This document shows positions 6,270 to 6,821 of a stretch of 6,821 bases of DNA, piece by piece (within the stretch, counting starts at the first letter, position 1; every line of letters begins with the position of its first letter). Both the position numbers and the translations under genes were made by a program. The stretch lies in contig CAMPHB010000068.1 of assembly GCA_946885755.1 (NCBI GenBank), positions 1-6,821 on the forward strand. Reading direction: 5' to 3'. This stretch comes from an uncultured Methylophaga sp. (lineage in GTDB: Bacteria > Pseudomonadota > Gammaproteobacteria > Nitrosococcales > Methylophagaceae). The notes under the pieces are model-generated. The model saw only the letters and a program-made list of their open reading frames with translations, had not been told where the DNA came from and searched no databases.

Positions 6270-6821
6270 ATGCCCCGTTTATTAATGCTGGTTTTCGGGC
6301 TTTTTTTCAGCCCGTGGCTGCTCGCTGAACCGCCGGCAAAGGAGCTCAATGAAGTTCGCAGTAAAATTGACCAGCTTGATAAGTCTTTGTCGGCCGACAA
6401 ACAAAGCAAAGAACAGCTGGATAAACAGTTGCGGGCGCAAAGCCTGAAAGTCTCAGAAATCACCCGCGCACTCAAACAAACCGAACAGGCAATTGACGAG
6501 CAGGATCAACAAGTCAAAAAACTGCAGCAGCAGCTTGGTGAACAACAAGCCGAACAGCAGGCGCAGCTTGAGGCGTTATATCAACAATTACGGGCAGCGT
6601 TTATGCATGCGCAGCCCGGCTATCTGAAAATTCTGCTGAATCAGCAGGACCCGGCGCTTATCAGCCGCCACCATGCTTATTACCTGTATTTTCATAAAGC
6701 CCGGCAGCAGCAACTGGCAGATATTGATAAACAGCTGAACAGCCTCAGCGAAGAACAAAAAGCGGTGTTTGCCGCGCAAAAACAACTGCAACAGTTGCTG
6801 GCTGAACAAACTGCCCAACAG
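6270..6821 (+). CDS. envC: Murein hydrolase activator EnvC, N-terminal part (cut by window end)
   Basis: EnvC is a periplasmic coiled-coil protein with a degenerate LytM (M23) domain. In E. coli it is recruited by FtsEX and activates the amidases AmiA and AmiB at the septum. The open frame runs from the ATG at 6270 to the window edge, 184 codons without a stop. A signal peptide is visible: Arg3, hydrophobic residues 4-18 and probable cleavage after Ala19. Residues 24-102 are a Gln/Lys-rich coiled coil. Residues 103-145 contain the family segment LRAAFMHAQPGYLKILLN (107-124) and HHAYYLYFHKAR (134-145), then a second coil starts. The LytM domain lies beyond the window. The start has no good Shine-Dalgarno and lies 11 bases after gpmI, so coupling is likely; an in-frame stop at 6231-6233 with no ATG, GTG or TTG in between rules out a longer form. 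Confidence 0.92.
   Translation, partial: MPRLLMLVFGLFFSPWLLAEPPAKELNEVRSKIDQLDKSLSADKQSKEQLDKQLRAQSLKVSEITRALKQTEQAIDEQDQQVKKLQQQLGEQQAEQQAQLEALYQQLRAAFMHAQPGYLKILLNQQDPALISRHHAYYLYFHKARQQQLADIDKQLNSLSEEQKAVFAAQKQLQQLLAEQTAQQ

Noticed and set aside
6588..6818. 76-codon minus-strand frame at the right edge
   Set aside because: It is antisense to the conserved segment and second coil of envC and has no start or product features of its own.

Overview
The window holds a compact piece of a gammaproteobacterial chromosome. The protein sequences and the order of core genes (gpmI-envC divergent from a yibN-type rhodanese, grxC, secB and gpsA) match the arrangement I recall around the E. coli yibN-grxC-secB-gpsA and gpmI-envC loci. 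SecB, the 83-residue glutaredoxin and the EnvC N-terminus all look gammaproteobacterial. Two differences argue for a non-enteric member: an ArsR-family regulator sits between gpmI and the rhodanese gene, and an unrecognised lipoprotein follows gpsA where enterics have cysE. I cannot name the genus. I see no mobile element, CRISPR array, tRNA or rRNA.

Layout. Positions 1-1044 (+) carry a MidA/NDUFAF7-type SAM-dependent methyltransferase that probably lacks its true N-terminus. A strong hairpin with A/T flanks at 1057-1082 separates it from the convergent minus-strand block and can terminate both. The minus-strand block reads, in transcription order from 4592 down to 1101: arsR-family regulator, membrane-anchored rhodanese, grxC, secB, gpsA, lipoprotein. 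Its intergenic gaps are 8, 6, 34, 10 and 35 bases, so it looks like one six-gene operon. A 133-base divergent control region (4593-4725) holds a perfect TATAAT for gpmI, a possible overlapping promoter for the operon, and a weak inverted repeat. gpmI (4726-6258, +) is followed after 11 bases by envC (6270 to the window edge), which is cut off on its 3' side.

How the genes fit together. GpmI is glycolytic. EnvC activates septal amidases. GpsA makes glycerol-3-phosphate for phospholipids, and SecB is the export chaperone. The operon head is a sulfur and thiol module: a regulator, a rhodanese that carries persulfide sulfur, and a glutaredoxin. The regulator lacks the classical ArsR metal motif. 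It does have Cys35 and Cys101, and their spacing and local context resemble the cysteine pair of the persulfide sensors SqrR/BigR and of E. coli YgaV, which is itself paired with a membrane rhodanese (YgaP). The main hypothesis from this window is that a reactive-sulfur-responsive repressor has been placed at the head of the conserved yibN-grxC-secB-gpsA block, so that export and phospholipid-precursor genes may fall under persulfide or thiol control. No wholly new system is evident. The lipoprotein and this regulatory arrangement are the parts least explained by known biology.
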